From: Aldrovandia affinis
Taxonomy: Eukaryota; Chordata; Actinopteri; Notacanthiformes; Halosauridae
Direction: 5' to 3'
NCBI GenBank assembly: GCA_029706075.1
Contig: JAINUG010000049.1
Span: 919,918 to 983,917, forward strand
Length of the DNA stretch: 64,000 nucleotides
Under the pieces are notes generated by a model that was given only the letters and a program-made list of their open reading frames with translations, was not told where the DNA came from and made no database searches. This document shows positions 38,531 through 51,590 of this stretch, piece after piece (the first letter of the stretch is position 1; the number at the start of each line of letters is the position of its first letter). A program made the position numbers and the translations under genes.

Positions 38531-39653
38531 TATTGCCTGTTAGCCATTGGACAACAAGCTCTGATCCTACACCATGGTTTAAGGGTTCAGGCAGAGGGGA
38601 GGAGACCATTAAAGTGTTCAGCTGTTTGATCCATTTACCTCCTTCCTGTGCCACTACAGTGCAACTAATACGTTGCTGAAATGGTTAAATAAGTCATTAA
38701 TCTTTGAGGTAATTAGTGTTGATTAGAGACCAGCCCAGCCTAATTTATCCAAGACCACTTTGGAAATGCTTAAGTGTGTAGGTAAAATAAAATGAGTGTA
38801 GTTAACATAAGTATTTTATTTGCATTATTTCCTAGTTTGGTTAATATAGTATCATATATATATATTTTTTTTAAATTTATTTTATTTTATTTTAATTTAT
38901 TAATTAATTAATTTTTTTAAATTTTTATTGTGGATATTCCCAAAATCAGGAACAAAGAGGAAGGCAGTTTAATAGGTAAACTATGCAGGAAAAATAGCTC
39001 TATTACAGGGAAAGTTAATTATTCATAAAAAGATATATATTGTATTACATGAGATTGTCCTATATGATTTTAGCACAATCAGTATAATACAGTAGCACAT
39101 GCACACACACACACACACACGAACACAAAGATATAAGTGTGTGTGTGTGTCTGAGACTTTAAATGATTCACAGAATCCACAAGTCTCCACGGTGATGACA
39201 CACAAGATACCCATCACTATTATTATACCTCCTGTCCTGAAATGAAAGCAGCACAGAGTGAGACACCCGCGCAGTGACCTGCTTTTTCCTGCAGCAGTGT
39301 CATCGCTTGGCTGCGTGGCATGCAAACCCGAGCTTTCAAGCCTTTCCCGAGTGGCTCTGCAGCAGATCTGACTTCTCCTCAAGGGTTTCACTCTGTCACA
39401 CCTCTCATGAGTGAAAAAAGGCTATTTAATGCATGTTAAAAATAGAACTCAACATAGAAAGTAAAAAAAAGGCTTTGTTCTATTTAAGATATAGCAGGCC
39501 AGGGGTCTGGCATTAGGAGATATGGCCAATGTGGTTTTGCTGTAAGTCTATAGGTATGTGCTTGATAACATCTGTTATAGGACAGAAAATGGCAATGTTG
39601 TTAGGCAGCCTGAGTGAGGTGGTGTTTAAAGATTGAGTAGTGTGTGGTTCTGT

Positions 39654-39684
<31 letters not shown>

Positions 39685-42600
39685 AGAGAAGAGAGACATA
39701 AAAAGAGAGAGAGATAGACATGTGAGGGTGGGATCCATGCATAATTATACAGTCCACTCAGTTACATATGAGATATTGTCAGAACCAATAACTAGTGTGA
39801 GTCTGAACTAGGGATAAAGAGACAGACGGTATTACCATTTTTAACCTCGTTGTGCTACACCATTTTGACACATGATCAATACAACATGAATCGGTTAAAA
39901 AGAGAGAGAGAGAGGATGGTTGCACAGAGACTGCCTCCGTGTAGAGCAGACAGACAGACAGACATACAAGCTGTGCTTGTCTCGGAGCTCAGGGGGGAAG
40001 TGGAGCTTTGACGCTGGGGCTGCAGACAATGCTACAGAAACAGTGTCCACAGAGTCCACTTCCTGCTTTACGGACAGCCTTCAAGAGCAGGCGACACAAA
40101 CAGCCCTGCCTGCTTTCCACCACAGGTATAGCACACGGATGCAAGCAAAACACACACACACACAGACACACACACACACACACACATACAGAGACACAGA
40201 GGCAGTGTCACTCTTTAACAGACACCATTGCTCTGAGGTTTGGTTACTTCCCTTATGTGACTCAAATTAAAGGCATGCCTAGTCTTTCTTTTTTTAAATC
40301 ACATTCTCTTTGGTCTCAGTTTAAGTTCTCATTGCTTCTCAATGATTATTCTAAAACTAAAGGAGATCAGGCTGAAAAAAAGAATGCACTCTTCCTGTGC
40401 ACATCCCTAAAGATGAGGTTTCCTCCTGTCAATAACACTGTCCAATGTCTCACCTGAACACTGAGCGTGTACATAAACCCCAGAGCAAGAAAGGAGGAGT
40501 GGCTGTGAAACCTGCTCTTCTTTCCTACAGCAAATCTCTGTACACAGTATACATACAGTACAACGCAACAGGCACATGACATGACGTGTTCTTTGGGTTT
40601 GGCTAAGCCTAGGCCACTGGGTGTGGGAATGGGAAAAATCTAATAAATAAGTAGTAAGCTGCCCTTCAACCCCACCCGTACATATATACCCTTCCCTCCC
40701 CTCAGTCCCCTGTGATCAGCCCCCCACACACATCTCTTCAATAATACATCTGAGGCAGTTGGGAACATTCAGTGATTGTTCACACCCCCAACCCACCACA
40801 TGTTCACATCGCAACATCACAGCAGTGTCGACGGAGCGTTATGTGTTTTTTTACAGGTGTGAGACGTAAATAGTTATGCTCTGTGCTTATTGTTATTGCT
40901 TGGTGACCGATGCAGTTATTTAATATCTTCTCGTGGACTAATGTGAAGGAACATGGGAAAGAACATTAGCCGATTAATTGGTCCTATTATCATCATGGTT
41001 TGCGATGGCAATTACTCCTCCAGTAATCAATATGACGGAAGCGTTAGCTCTTCGATTAGTGGCCTGCATTTATTTGGCCCTGTGCTGCTGACAAATCTGT
41101 CCTGTTGGAAATGTGACCAAGGAGGGTAATGTTCCACCTGAGGGTCTGATGGGTCTCTACATTATTAAAGCAGGCCCATGCCAAAAAATTTCCTCAAGTC
41201 TCGATATTCAAGTGTTTCATCCCCCCGTCCCCACCTTGGTGACTAACCTTGTTTCCTCTCTGAATCCAGTCAACCGATTGAGTCTGAAAGCCAAAGCTCT
41301 CCGGAGACTGAATAACTCAATTAGACGCCTGCTAACAGCATTAAAAAAGCACAGATAAAATGCAAGGCAGTGGGAGTGCAGTCCAAAACCAATTACTTAA
41401 CAGTTCCTACCCACTCCTCCCGATCCGTACAAGGAAAGAGAGAGAGAAAGAGAGAAATGAGAGATAAATGAATGAGCAAATTAATGGATTAACGAGCAAA
41501 TAAATTAACAAGACAGAAACCTGGTGAAGGTTTGAAGGGGAGTTGAATTTTAAGTTGTGTTGTTATTTAATAATTGCTCCATGCTACAGCGCCATGTTTA
41601 TGCTGTGCTGAGCATAACAAAGTGTGAACTGATAGCCTCACGCAAGCAAGATTTATTGTCACTGCACTTTTTAATATTGAACATGCTGCGAATTTGCATT
41701 AGAATTTTTTTTAGGAGCAGGAGAATATTCTATTTTGGGGACAATAAAGAAGTTCAGTACCGTACGTACTATCCAGTAGTGCACCAATGCCATGTGTGAC
41801 ACGTTGCATGTCATTGCTGTGGGTCAGAGACAGGCCTCAGTTATTGTGCAGGTTTCCAACAGTCAGGGTGGCAGGGAGGCACTGTTTTCTATGGCAAATC
41901 ATTCATTTATTACAATCTAAATGTCTACAAGGTGAACAAGTAAACAAACACAAAATATGGACAACATTTAATATTATTATTATTATTGGTAGATATTTTT
42001 TATCCAGGACTTGTGTACGAGAAAGAATGTACTTTTACTGAATGTAAACAGTGATAATATTTTTTAAGAGCCAAAATTAATAATTCACAATGTATACTGC
42101 TATGCAACACATGGTGTAATCGCTGAATGAAAAATACAACAGCAATTATGAAAGATAAGACCATGGGCATAACCTCAGTCCTCTTCGTTCAGACCCCCCC
42201 TCAATGCAGACTTTCATAACGAGTGCAAGTGTTTCCACTGGTGCCTCTAAAAAATAGATGTTTTTCTTCTCTTTTTTTCAATATAGGCCTCCTAATACAC
42301 GGAATGATAAAAAGATAACTCGCCTGCAACCATTTGAGTAATAAATGACCAATGGGTAGTCTCCTGGCAGGAATAGGTTAGAAATAGGCTTGTCATAGGT
42401 TTTGAGCCTAATCAATTGAGTTTCAAACCTAGCGTGGGTACTTTCCTGCACCTATTCGCTCTCTCTCTCAAACCTTTAGGTGGAAGTAAAGCACCTAACC
42501 GTTTCTAAACTGTGTTACTGTGGCAGGCTCAGAAATTGGGTAACCTCATTGGAAGTTGCTTGTGTATTCCCCTGTAACAGTAAACACACATATTGCTTGT

Positions 42601-45040
42601 TACTCTCTCCCCTGTGCACCACCACCATCAGTAGGCTGTTTGGTTGGGTCACTAAACAGGGCCTTGGTTGATCCTGTGTAGGGTGCAGAGAGGGTGAAAA
42701 TTGCAGTCATCAGAGGCTGTGCCATAACATGGCCTCTGTCATATCAGTGTCCCCCCTATTATGCACTTTATATGTTTGCTTATGTATACTTGTAGGCCTA
42801 TGTTTTATTATGTTTTGCTATGTTTTATTCATTTTATTATGTATATTTTTGTCTATGTACATATATACATATATGTATGTTTGTGTAGCTGAGCTCGGAA
42901 GATGTGAGTTAAGCATGTGAGTGTCCGCTGCAGAAAGTGATGTCGATAAGAGGATGATTAGTTCCCTTGGCTGGGGACTCAGGTCTTTTGCTCAGCGGGC
43001 TAATCGTGTCTCTTGTCGCATTGGGATCCTCGGTTCTAAACTCGCTGCAGGCAGAATCAACTCTTGTTACATTTGTACACCTTCAAATCTTTTGCATCTT
43101 GCATCTTTTGTGTGTAAAGCACATTGAGTTGCCTCCTTGTATGAAATGTGCTCCATAAATAAAATTTGATTGATTTATTGATGAGTGCATGGGGGTGCTG
43201 TGAGGAGCAACTGAGCCTCCTGGCAAAGGGTGTTTTCTTTGCTCCACACATTTGAAAACAAAATGCATCCTGGGAAAGAAAATATCAATTTTCTCCAAGA
43301 TGGAATGGTTTGTCAGACACCTGAAAAGCCTCAGTAGAAGAAAACATACAATAAATATGACATAAATTTGCATTGACATTGTCATTGTGGTTTTTTGTTT
43401 TTTACATTAATCAATAAATATGCCAACTGGCAGACAGGCACAAAGACCAGGATTCTGCCATGGCAGAACACAGTTGGCCTCGTCTTGCCAGTGGATTTAC
43501 ATCAGTCAATTTTCCTTGCCAGATGTCCACAGCACAGGCTACCAGTTGTCATTCAGGGACGATGGACCTCTTCTCCATTGCTGCTAGCTCTGTTGTAGTA
43601 CAGCTGTGTGGCCACTAATGTATAAAATATTAGCTGTCTTGCGTGTTCTGTAGCTGCAGTGCTCCTCTTACAGCGAGCGCAGCAGTAAGAGGCACAGCTG
43701 CCATTCCACATCGGGGAGGGGGAAAAGAACGATGAGTCATCAGTAAGACTGTAGTTTTGGCAACCCCCAGTCTTACGGGATGCACAGCAAGTCAGAAATA
43801 AAAACAAATGGAGGTATTAAAGAACGTAATGAAAAGTGCCCCGATCAATATCAACAGCCATGATTAGTTGGCAAGAATGAGGCTAACCAGCTCAATTATC
43901 TATTGCTGATTATTTTGATTTGATGGAAAGGGGGCAGGGGGCCCAACGGAGAGAGGCAGGAGAGTGGGCCGCAAAGGCGACCACATGTACTGCATTTGTG
44001 GAGGTCAGGCCCATAGCAAGGGGGGGGGTAACCTAAAGTAGATCTTTTCATTGTAAACCCTGTTCAGGTTGTGCTCTCCCATGAAAAGTTAGAAATGTAA
44101 GTGTTTTCCTGTAACCTTAGTAATTGCACATGTGCATGAACAAATTGCTAGTACTACTGAAGAGTTACAGGGTTAAGTTAAAAATGTCATTGATTATGAT
44201 GCTAACCAGAATGATACATTTTCTGAGAATGTCTTAATACATGGATTACATTTGTTGACATCATTTTCCATTACATCATTGCCCCATAATGTAATTTGTC
44301 TTTCTTAATCAAATTAAGGGATCAAAAACAAAGAGACATTTCCAAATTAGACATAAGAGCTAAACTGATTTATTTTAAAAACAACATTAAATTAATATGG
44401 AAACCAATACACGGTAAACGTTCAATTAAATTGTGTCAAGTAAAGTGTCAATGTATCCATATGTTAAATATTGGGAATTTTGTTTTGATAACAGCAGTTC
44501 GCTCTTGTTTATTATTCTCTTTGCTTCACTCTACTCTTTTTTAATAGAGACCAGTTGCAAGATCAACAACCCCTTTAAAGATAATAGGCACAACATGGTA
44601 AAAAAAAAACATTGTTTATATGGTACAAGAAGGCCAAATAAAATTATGTGCATTGACATTTTTGTTTACTTACATCTGTGTCCTTGAGAAAAACAATCAA
44701 AAACGTAAAGGCTTAGATGCTCTGTGGAATCTTGTAATTAGTCACATAAGCTCAAGAAATGTTGAGTTCCTTGCTCTCGGTCGAATGCAGTGCATTCAAA
44801 TGAATAGAAATTGTCTGCAAAATGATCAATAGACGTAGGCTAGCGGAATATCAACCTCTTTTATTTTTGTACAAATGCGACCTCGATAACGTGAACGTTT
44901 AAAATGAGCCAGCTCTCACCAAACGCTGCTGCTCTCAACACTGCAAGATAGCCAGCTGTAATCTCCACCAACGTACCGTAATATTCACAGCGAACATTAC
45001 ACTTCTTTTTCTGAATACCTATGCAAATTTAAAAACTCGG
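38531..45040. other. Gene-free region
   Basis: No gene recognised. It contains AT-rich low-complexity sequence (38850-38935), CA runs near 39104-39120 and 40154-40190, a GT run at 39655-39684 and a LINE-like tail near 43.1 kb. None of the open frames has recognisable domains. Confidence 0.45.
43080..43175 (+). repeat. LINE-like 3' tail
   Basis: GTGTAAAGCACATTGAGTTG, then GTGCTCCATAAATAAAATTT, then GATTGATT repeats: the form of a teleost LINE or SINE 3' end with short tandem tail repeats. The body upstream is not recognisable. Confidence 0.45.
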
Positions 45041-45044
45041 CTAT

Positions 45045-45195
45045 ATATATGCCATTTAGCAGACGCTTTTATCCAAAGCGACTTACAGTAGTGAATGCAT
45101 ACATTTTTCAGTATATGTGGTCACAATGGGAATCTAAACCACAAGCTCAGCGTTGTTTGCGCCATGCCCTACCGACTGAACCACACAGAACCATA
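45045..45195 (-). mobile_element. tRNA-derived SINE with L2 tail, copy A
   Basis: On the minus strand: a tRNA-like head with an A-box (GGTTCAGTCGGTAGGGC) and a degenerate B-box (GTGGTTTAGATTCCC), a linker (CTGAAAAATGTATGCATTCA), then the tail GTAAGTCGCTTTGGATAAAA. Same family as the two copies near 51 kb. Confidence 0.8.
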
Positions 45196-45205
45196 GTATA
45201 ATAAC

Positions 45206-46311
45206 ACAGTGCATTCGGTATTCAGTATTCAGACCTCTTCACTTTCTCCACATTTGGTTATGTTACAGCCTTATTCTAAAATTGATTAAATTCTTTTTTC
45301 CCTTATCAATCTACACACAATACCCCATAATGACAAAGGAAAAACAGGTTTTTAGCACATTTATTAAAAATAAAAAACTGAAATATCACATTTACATAAG
45401 TATTCAGACCCTTTGCTATGACACTCGAAATTGAGCTCAGATGCATCCTGTTCCCTTTGATCATCCTGGAGATGTCTCTAGAACTTGATTGTAGTCCACC
45501 TGTGGTAAAATCAATTGATTGTACATGCTTTAGAAAGACACATACCTGCCTATATAAGGTCCCACAGTTCACAGTGCATGTCAGAGTAAAAACCAAGCCA
45601 TGAAGTCCTAGGAACTCTCTATAGACCTCTGAGATAGAATTGTGTTGAGGCATAGATCTGGTGAAGGGGATACACACATTGCTAAAGCATTGAAAGTCCC
45701 CAGGAGCACAGTGGGCTCCATCATTTTGAAATGGAAGAAGTTTGGAACCACCATGATTATTCTTAAAGCTGGCCGTCCGGCCAAACCCAGTAACCGGGCA
45801 AGAAGGGCCTTGGTCAGGGAGGTGAGCAAAAACCCAATTTATGTATCTCTGCCTCAACACAACTCTACCTCAAAGGTCTATGGAGAGTTCCTAAGACTTC
45901 ATGGCTTGTTTTTTGCTCTGACATGCACTGTGAACTGTGGGACCTTATATAGACAGGTGTGTGCCTTTCTAAGGCATGTACAATCAATTGAATTTGCCAC
46001 AGGTGGACTACAATCAAGTTCTAGAGGCATCTCAAGGATTATGAAAGGGAACAGAATGCATCTGAGCTTAATTTCAAGTGTCATAGCAAAGGGTCTGAAT
46101 ACTTATGTAAATGTGATATTTCCGTTTTTTATTTGTAATAAATTTGCACAAATTTCTAAAAACCAGTTTTTGCTTTGTCATTATGGGGTATTGTGTGTAG
46201 ATCGATAAGGAAAATGTTTTAATTTAAATTTAATCAGTTTTAGAATAAGTCTGTAACATAACAAAATGTGGAAAAAGTGAAGGGGTCTGAATACTTTCCG
46301 AATGCACTGTA
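45206..46311. mobile_element. Fold-back Tc1 element (salmonid-type ends)
   Basis: Two inverted arms of about 450-465 bp (45206-45657 and 45847-46311) flank a centre of about 190 bp. Arm ends read CAGTGCATTCGG and its complement, the terminal sequence of a Tc1 group widespread in salmonids and other fish. Both arms include the start of the transposase gene (ATG at 45600 and its mirror), much more than a normal terminal repeat. The centre continues the transposase N-terminal helix-turn-helix (HRSGEGDTHIAKALKV, ILKWKKFGTT, GRPAKPSNRARRALVREV) and stops at KNP. The catalytic domain is absent. Confidence 0.88.
45600..45845 (+). pseudogene. Tc1 transposase N-terminal fragment
   Basis: Encodes only the paired-type DNA-binding region of a Tc1 transposase, with a frame change near 45640. 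It lacks all three catalytic acidic residues because the element folds back into an inverted copy of its own left end. It is non-functional as an enzyme; in principle such a fragment can still bind the element's ends. Confidence 0.75.
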
Positions 46312-47971
46312 TATTTTATATACAGGTAGATACCACAGGTAGATAATATAGCTCAAATAAATGATTTAATAGCCGATTGAACAGTTCTGGTGGTGATGTT
46401 CCAGATAGACGCGGTGTAGTTCAGGCAGCTAACCTAACATGCTCTAGAACTCTTAAGTAATGATCACTTATGGACTATGATGCAAGCTGGTCGCAGAGTT
46501 GTCTGCTCTGGTCAGCGAGGGGACACCGGCCTGGTGAGTCAGATGGCCTGAGGTTGAGGGTGTAGGGTTGTGCCATCTGCTGCAGGAGTTCAGCTGGCTC
46601 TAACTTCCTCCTCTCTCTCTCTCTTATGCTAATCAAGACACAATCGCTATTCTCTCTAAACCATTTCCTGCCTGGTGATGCATCTTTCAACCTTGTATCC
46701 GCACCTACCCACACTACTCCCCCAAGCACACACTCAAACCACTTTTCTTCAGTGTGGGCTGACTGACACTGAAATATCGGTCATAACGCTCAGAACACAT
46801 TACATACGTGCACACGTGCACTCTGCTATGGATGCCTCTTCAGAAGTTCAAATAGGGTTGCATTTTTAAAAGACACAATGAAAACATCACTTGTTAAATG
46901 TCATACATGTATAACAAGCCTTGCGAAAACAGGCTATACATACATGCGTGGGTGATCTACCACAGAACACAATCCACATACACTCTGCATATTACGCAAG
47001 GCAAAGGAATCATAGATAAACCTAACTGACAATTGTGTAAAATCCCAATTAATCTGCACAATCATTCTAAAAGCTGTTTAAAGCACCAATGAATGAATTA
47101 GTAAATGGTTGATTGGATATTCCACTGTTACAGTTGGCAACAGAATGAGGACACTATATTTCTTTTCTCAGCACGGTTTGTGGTTAAGAACATTTTATTC
47201 ACAACCACACAATGTGACTGGTCCCCCATATATTGCCCTGCCTGTTTCAAAATCGCAGAGCAGAGGAGATGATCTTCAGAACCGATTCTCATCACGTCTA
47301 ATCTCAGCCTTAAGCCCTTAAAAAGGCCGGACTCATTCAGGCCGCGCTCCAACCGCAAACCGGGAGGACACTGTACGTGGAAGGAAGGAGGAAAGGGCTG
47401 ACCTTGAGTGAGAGGAACCGTACAGCACCAGGGGGCAGGAGGACGGGACAGTGGGGGGTTGTGGCGGGATGTGACGAAGCGCATCCTCCTGATGTCAGAG
47501 GTCAGGATGGGCGTGACATCACCTCCTGCTGCACAGGAAGCAGTCTGACTGGGAGGGGGCGGGGGGTGGCAGCAGGGCAGAAGTGAACAGGAACTCAGCT
47601 TCCCTGCAGAGAGCAGACGTGCACCCGTGGCTGCGTGTCTGCGTGTCTGCAGCCGTCGCCCTGCACCACATGTGCACCTCAGCCACGCTTCACTGCAGAA
47701 GCCACTCATTCACACATGTCCACATGGAGCTAATAGAGCTTCTGTGTGCATATGACTTACTACGTCAATAGTCACCTCCTTTATTTCAAAATAGCCATTA
47801 TAAATGTGCAAATGCAACGACGTCACTTGCAACGGTGAGGGTTTGAGAAGTGTGCTGATGTGCAAGTGAACCAAAGCACAATGAGAACGTTGATTTAGTT
47901 GAAACTCTGACCAGTAGTTTGTAGCAGCAGTGAATTGCATAAGATGTTGATGCTACTAACAGTTGAGCAAC

Positions 47972-48104
47972 AACATTTACATTTTAGGCATTTAGCAGAC
48001 GCTCTTATCCAGTACGACTTACAAGACGTGCATTTATACATGGTAATATTAATCATGGTTCGTGCAAGAGGTCAGTGTGGTAATACAGCAATATACATCA
48101 TTGT
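47972..48104 (-). mobile_element. L2 LINE 3'-end fragment
   Basis: Co-linear with 35295-35430: it shares TTTAGCAGACGCTCTTATCC, ACTTACAAGA, TACATGGTA, GTAATACAGCAATA and ACATCATTG. It is a strongly 5'-truncated copy of the same L2 family in the same orientation. Confidence 0.8.
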
Positions 48105-49763
48105 TGGCAGCTGCACACCGTACCTGTACTTGCACAGAAAGAGAAAACGTTAGTCGGGTGTTTTTTTATTATGATACAGTTTTAAACAACAGTTACAACA
48201 TGGCAACTCAGAGACCAACATGATGGAACATCCTCTCAGAAACTATCAGTCAGCAAGGATAGCAGTGTGGGAACAATTAATAATAATAGCAACTTGTTTA
48301 TTTTCTTTGAAGGCACCTGGTGAAATGTGCAGTATGTACAGGGAGTATTTAGATTCCAAATATATATATTTAGATTTCTTGGAAGGGAATTTTTATAGGA
48401 TGTAGCCTACTTTTAACTTTGTACTGTCACACAAGCACCTATATTTTACTTTGAACTGGCCTTCTGAAGCCGAAGCTCCACCCCAAATATGTCATTTGGC
48501 AGCGTGACAGCAGATGAATAATCAATCTTTCTTTTATCTGGATGGCCCACATCATGCTCTAAGCCTGATCTTAGCCCATTCAGGTCTAGCAAGCTTTGTC
48601 TCTGAGCGCCATGCAGTTGGCTCTTTGTGGAACTGCTTTGGCTGCTCGTCGCCAGGTTTGATTCAAGACACAAAATAGAAGAAAATAAGAGAATACCCAC
48701 TTTTAAAAGTCAAGAATATTGTAACACATTGTCATTTTTTCCAGGGAAGTAGCCTTTAATAGAACGATGCAGAGACAGCCCTGTTGCCATTCAAGCAGCC
48801 TTTTGGTCTCTTGAGTCCACCCTGACCTCCGATCTACATTCCTACAGGGTGTCAGCAGTCACCTTATGGTATATATATATATATATATTTTTGTTTTGTT
48901 TGTTTTGTTTAGTTTTTTTGTTGTTGAATTTTTTAGTTTTTCTCTCAATTTAGTAGCCAATTATACCCTCTATTTATTTTGATTCTCCTTCCCCCACGAA
49001 CTTGCCGCCCGTCTCTATGGGGAAAGCTATTCTCCGAGGCCAGTGATGATGCACCTCCTCTGAGACAGAACTCGCCTACCTACTTTCTGGAGACACACTT
49101 CTCTGGGAGTTTGTGCCAGCTCAAACCACGACTGCAATAGGTAGCCACCGTAATATTAATAGCGATTCATCAGATGATGAAGGCCAAGGCAGCTGAAATG
49201 TCACCTTTTTAATGAATTAATAAAGTAAGCAAATGTAGATTTTTCTTCTACTCGTACCAATCACACTAATTTCTTAAAAAGCATGTTTTTGAGTACGTCT
49301 GCTTGTTGCATGTGTAAGCAAATGGTTGAGAGTGTGTGTGGGCTCGTGTTCTCACGTAGATAAGAGTGTCTTTACTGGCATGGTTGAGCCACAGTGACAT
49401 CAGCACATTCTCACTGTGGCTCACTCTTGGTCTGGCACGGGGGTGCATTACTCAAGACGTTCTGGTTTGGGGTGGAATGGGTGTTAAACAGAGCACGCTC
49501 AAAGACCGATGGCCTGCAGATTGCCTCAGGCCTCCTCTGCCACCCATTCAAGTGTTTTGGAGGTGGACATTTTTGCATACAGAGAGAGAACACTGAGCAG
49601 CAAATGTGAGTAGAATGTGGTCTTATCTGCCAGGGGACACCGATGAGGCGTCTGTGCTGTTGGCTGGCTGCTGTGTTTTTTTGGCAGTGTAAAGAGTAGG
49701 TAGATTTGTAGGCAGTGGTAGGAAAGTCATTACCAAAAGCTTGGCCCTGAAAACATAGCAAGT

Positions 49764-49765
<2 letters not shown>

Positions 49766-49811
<46 letters not shown>
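49766..49811 (+). repeat. (GT)n microsatellite
   Basis: Pure GT run of about 46 bp. Confidence 0.95.
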
Positions 49812-49813
<2 letters not shown>

Positions 49814-50867
49814 CACAGGGAAGCTTCCTTAAAGTCATGCTGAAACGATATAGCTCAGCAGAGTAGAAATGGTGGAGATGTGTAGGCTTATTGACAAGCC
49901 ACATGTAAGGTAGGCAAGCAACCTGTTTAAGGTGAAACAAGGCACAACAATAGGAGATTTGACAATAAGATATTTAACAATAGGCACAAGATTTAACAAT
50001 AGACACAACAGAATTCTTGAGTAATGCCCCGGGTGGACAACAAATAATCAAAGGCTTAGCTACTAGCACACAGCGTGGTAAGCAGCAATGTGTTTTGACC
50101 AATCTGGTCTTTTTAAGGCAGTGAAGCAAAGTAGCCATAATGCAGAAGTGGCTATTACTGTGTAAAAATGCCACTGAGTTACAGTGTGCTATCTGGGAAG
50201 GTGGTGAGGACTGGGGCTGATGAATGGTTATAACTAATGTTCCCAATCTGCCTGGGATCCTGGAAAGCAGCTTAATCTCTTGACTGCGCGTCCCCTGTAA
50301 TCCTTACTTAATCCCTTGATTGAAGACAGAGGGGGTGGGGGGGCATTGGATGGAGTTTGTCCGTTTTTGATAACTGAATATCTGCACACGACCATAGACT
50401 GATCAGTTTTTTTTGGTTTTTGTTTTTTGTTGCCATTTATTGGTCCGAAACTGTTTGTGAAAGGCTGGTGACTGAGATGGAAGCAGTCCCCGCAATGTGT
50501 GTGTGTTTTCCGGATGAGGCGGTGACATTGTGATTCCTCTGTTCGCAAAGCGTCTTCAAGGGAAGAGTTTTTACTCAGGGCTGCCTGAAAGTTGACTTGT
50601 GGTAAGAGATGAAGCTGTGGCTCTCCTTAGACGTCACGGCAGGTATTGTAATTTCCCGTCTTCAACAATGACACCGTTCAGTATGGTTTATGTTAATAAT
50701 ACAGATTTTCCCAGCTGAGATACTCTCTACGGTATCCAGCCCCTGGCCTGTATACCTTCACGTACACGGGTTGTGTTTTATAGCCTCTACTCCATCAGTC
50801 ATTTGGTTCCTGTGGTCATGCACACATGAGAAGTAACAAATGTGAATGTTAACTTTATAAAGATGTT

Positions 50868-51022
50868 TATTCTGTGCGGCTCTGTGTGGCTCAGTAGGTA
50901 GAGCATAGTGCTGACAATGCTTAGGCAGTGGGTTAGATTCCCAGTGGGACCACATGTACTAAAAAAAATTATGCATTCCTTGCTGTAAGTCGCTTTGGAT
51001 AAAAAGTGTCTGCTATGTGGCA
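50868..51022 (+). mobile_element. tRNA-derived SINE with L2 tail, copy B
   Basis: The head carries an A-box-like GTGGCTCAGTAGGTAGAGC and a B-box-like GGGTTAGATTCCC. A short linker leads to CTGTAAGTCGCTTTGGATAA and TGTCTGCTA. Pol III-type internal promoter plus LINE tail defines a SINE. It is not a tRNA gene: the anticodon arm does not fold as a normal tRNA and there is no aminoacyl stem. Confidence 0.85.
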
Positions 51023-51107
51023 TATGTTATTCTTAGCTTGGTAATAAATGTGCTTGGGAAAACAATACAAGCCACTTAAAGACAAAAATGTCAATAGTTC
51101 ATGTCCT

Positions 51108-51262
51108 TATTAACCTACTGTAGCTCAGTAGGTAGAGCATGGCGTTGACAATGCTTAGGTTGTGGGTTCAATTCCCACTGGGACCATATATGCTGAAAAA
51201 TGTATGCATTCACTGTAAGTCTCTTTGGATAGAAGCGTCTGCTAAGTGGTATATATTATATT
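51108..51262 (+). mobile_element. tRNA-derived SINE with L2 tail, copy C
   Basis: Same order as copy B: GTAGCTCAGTAGGTAGAGC, then GGGTTCAATTCCC (the best B-box of the three), the ATGCATTCACTGTAAGTC linker, then GCGTCTGCTAA and a TATTAT tail. It lies 85 bp from copy B in the same orientation. Confidence 0.85.
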
Positions 51263-51590
51263 ATTATTATTATATTTCTCTGAGAATCAGATAAGTCCTG
51301 GTCTGGATTCCCCCTGCTGTGGAGCAGGAGTCTCCACTGTGGAATGGGCCTGTCAGGGGTGTCTATCAACTCCAGACAGGGAGAGGCGGGGCTGCACCTG
51401 TCCTCCTGTCATTTTAATCAAATTGGGGATTTGATGGCCTTAACTCCCAAGAAACAGATTACACTCTCTTTGTGCCTTTCCTATGATGTGCAATTTATAA
51501 TGACAGTGATCATAATGACTACATTTTCTCTAATGGCAATCAACATTTCCTCTTGTTTGTTTTGTAGTTATGTCTATTGAGTTTCCATAG

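Larger units (their letters stand above)
46312..50865. other. Gene-free region
   Basis: No gene recognised. A GC-richer patch with open frames lies at 47330-47680 but shows no known domain. It also holds an L2 tail fragment (47972-48104), a TA run near 48870-48890, unclassified sequence at 48960-49150 that reads like a dispersed repeat, and a GT run at 49766-49811. Confidence 0.45.

Noticed and set aside
50880-50955. Possible tRNA gene
   Set aside because: A- and B-boxes are present but there is no closed acceptor stem, and the sequence continues into a LINE tail, so it is a SINE head.
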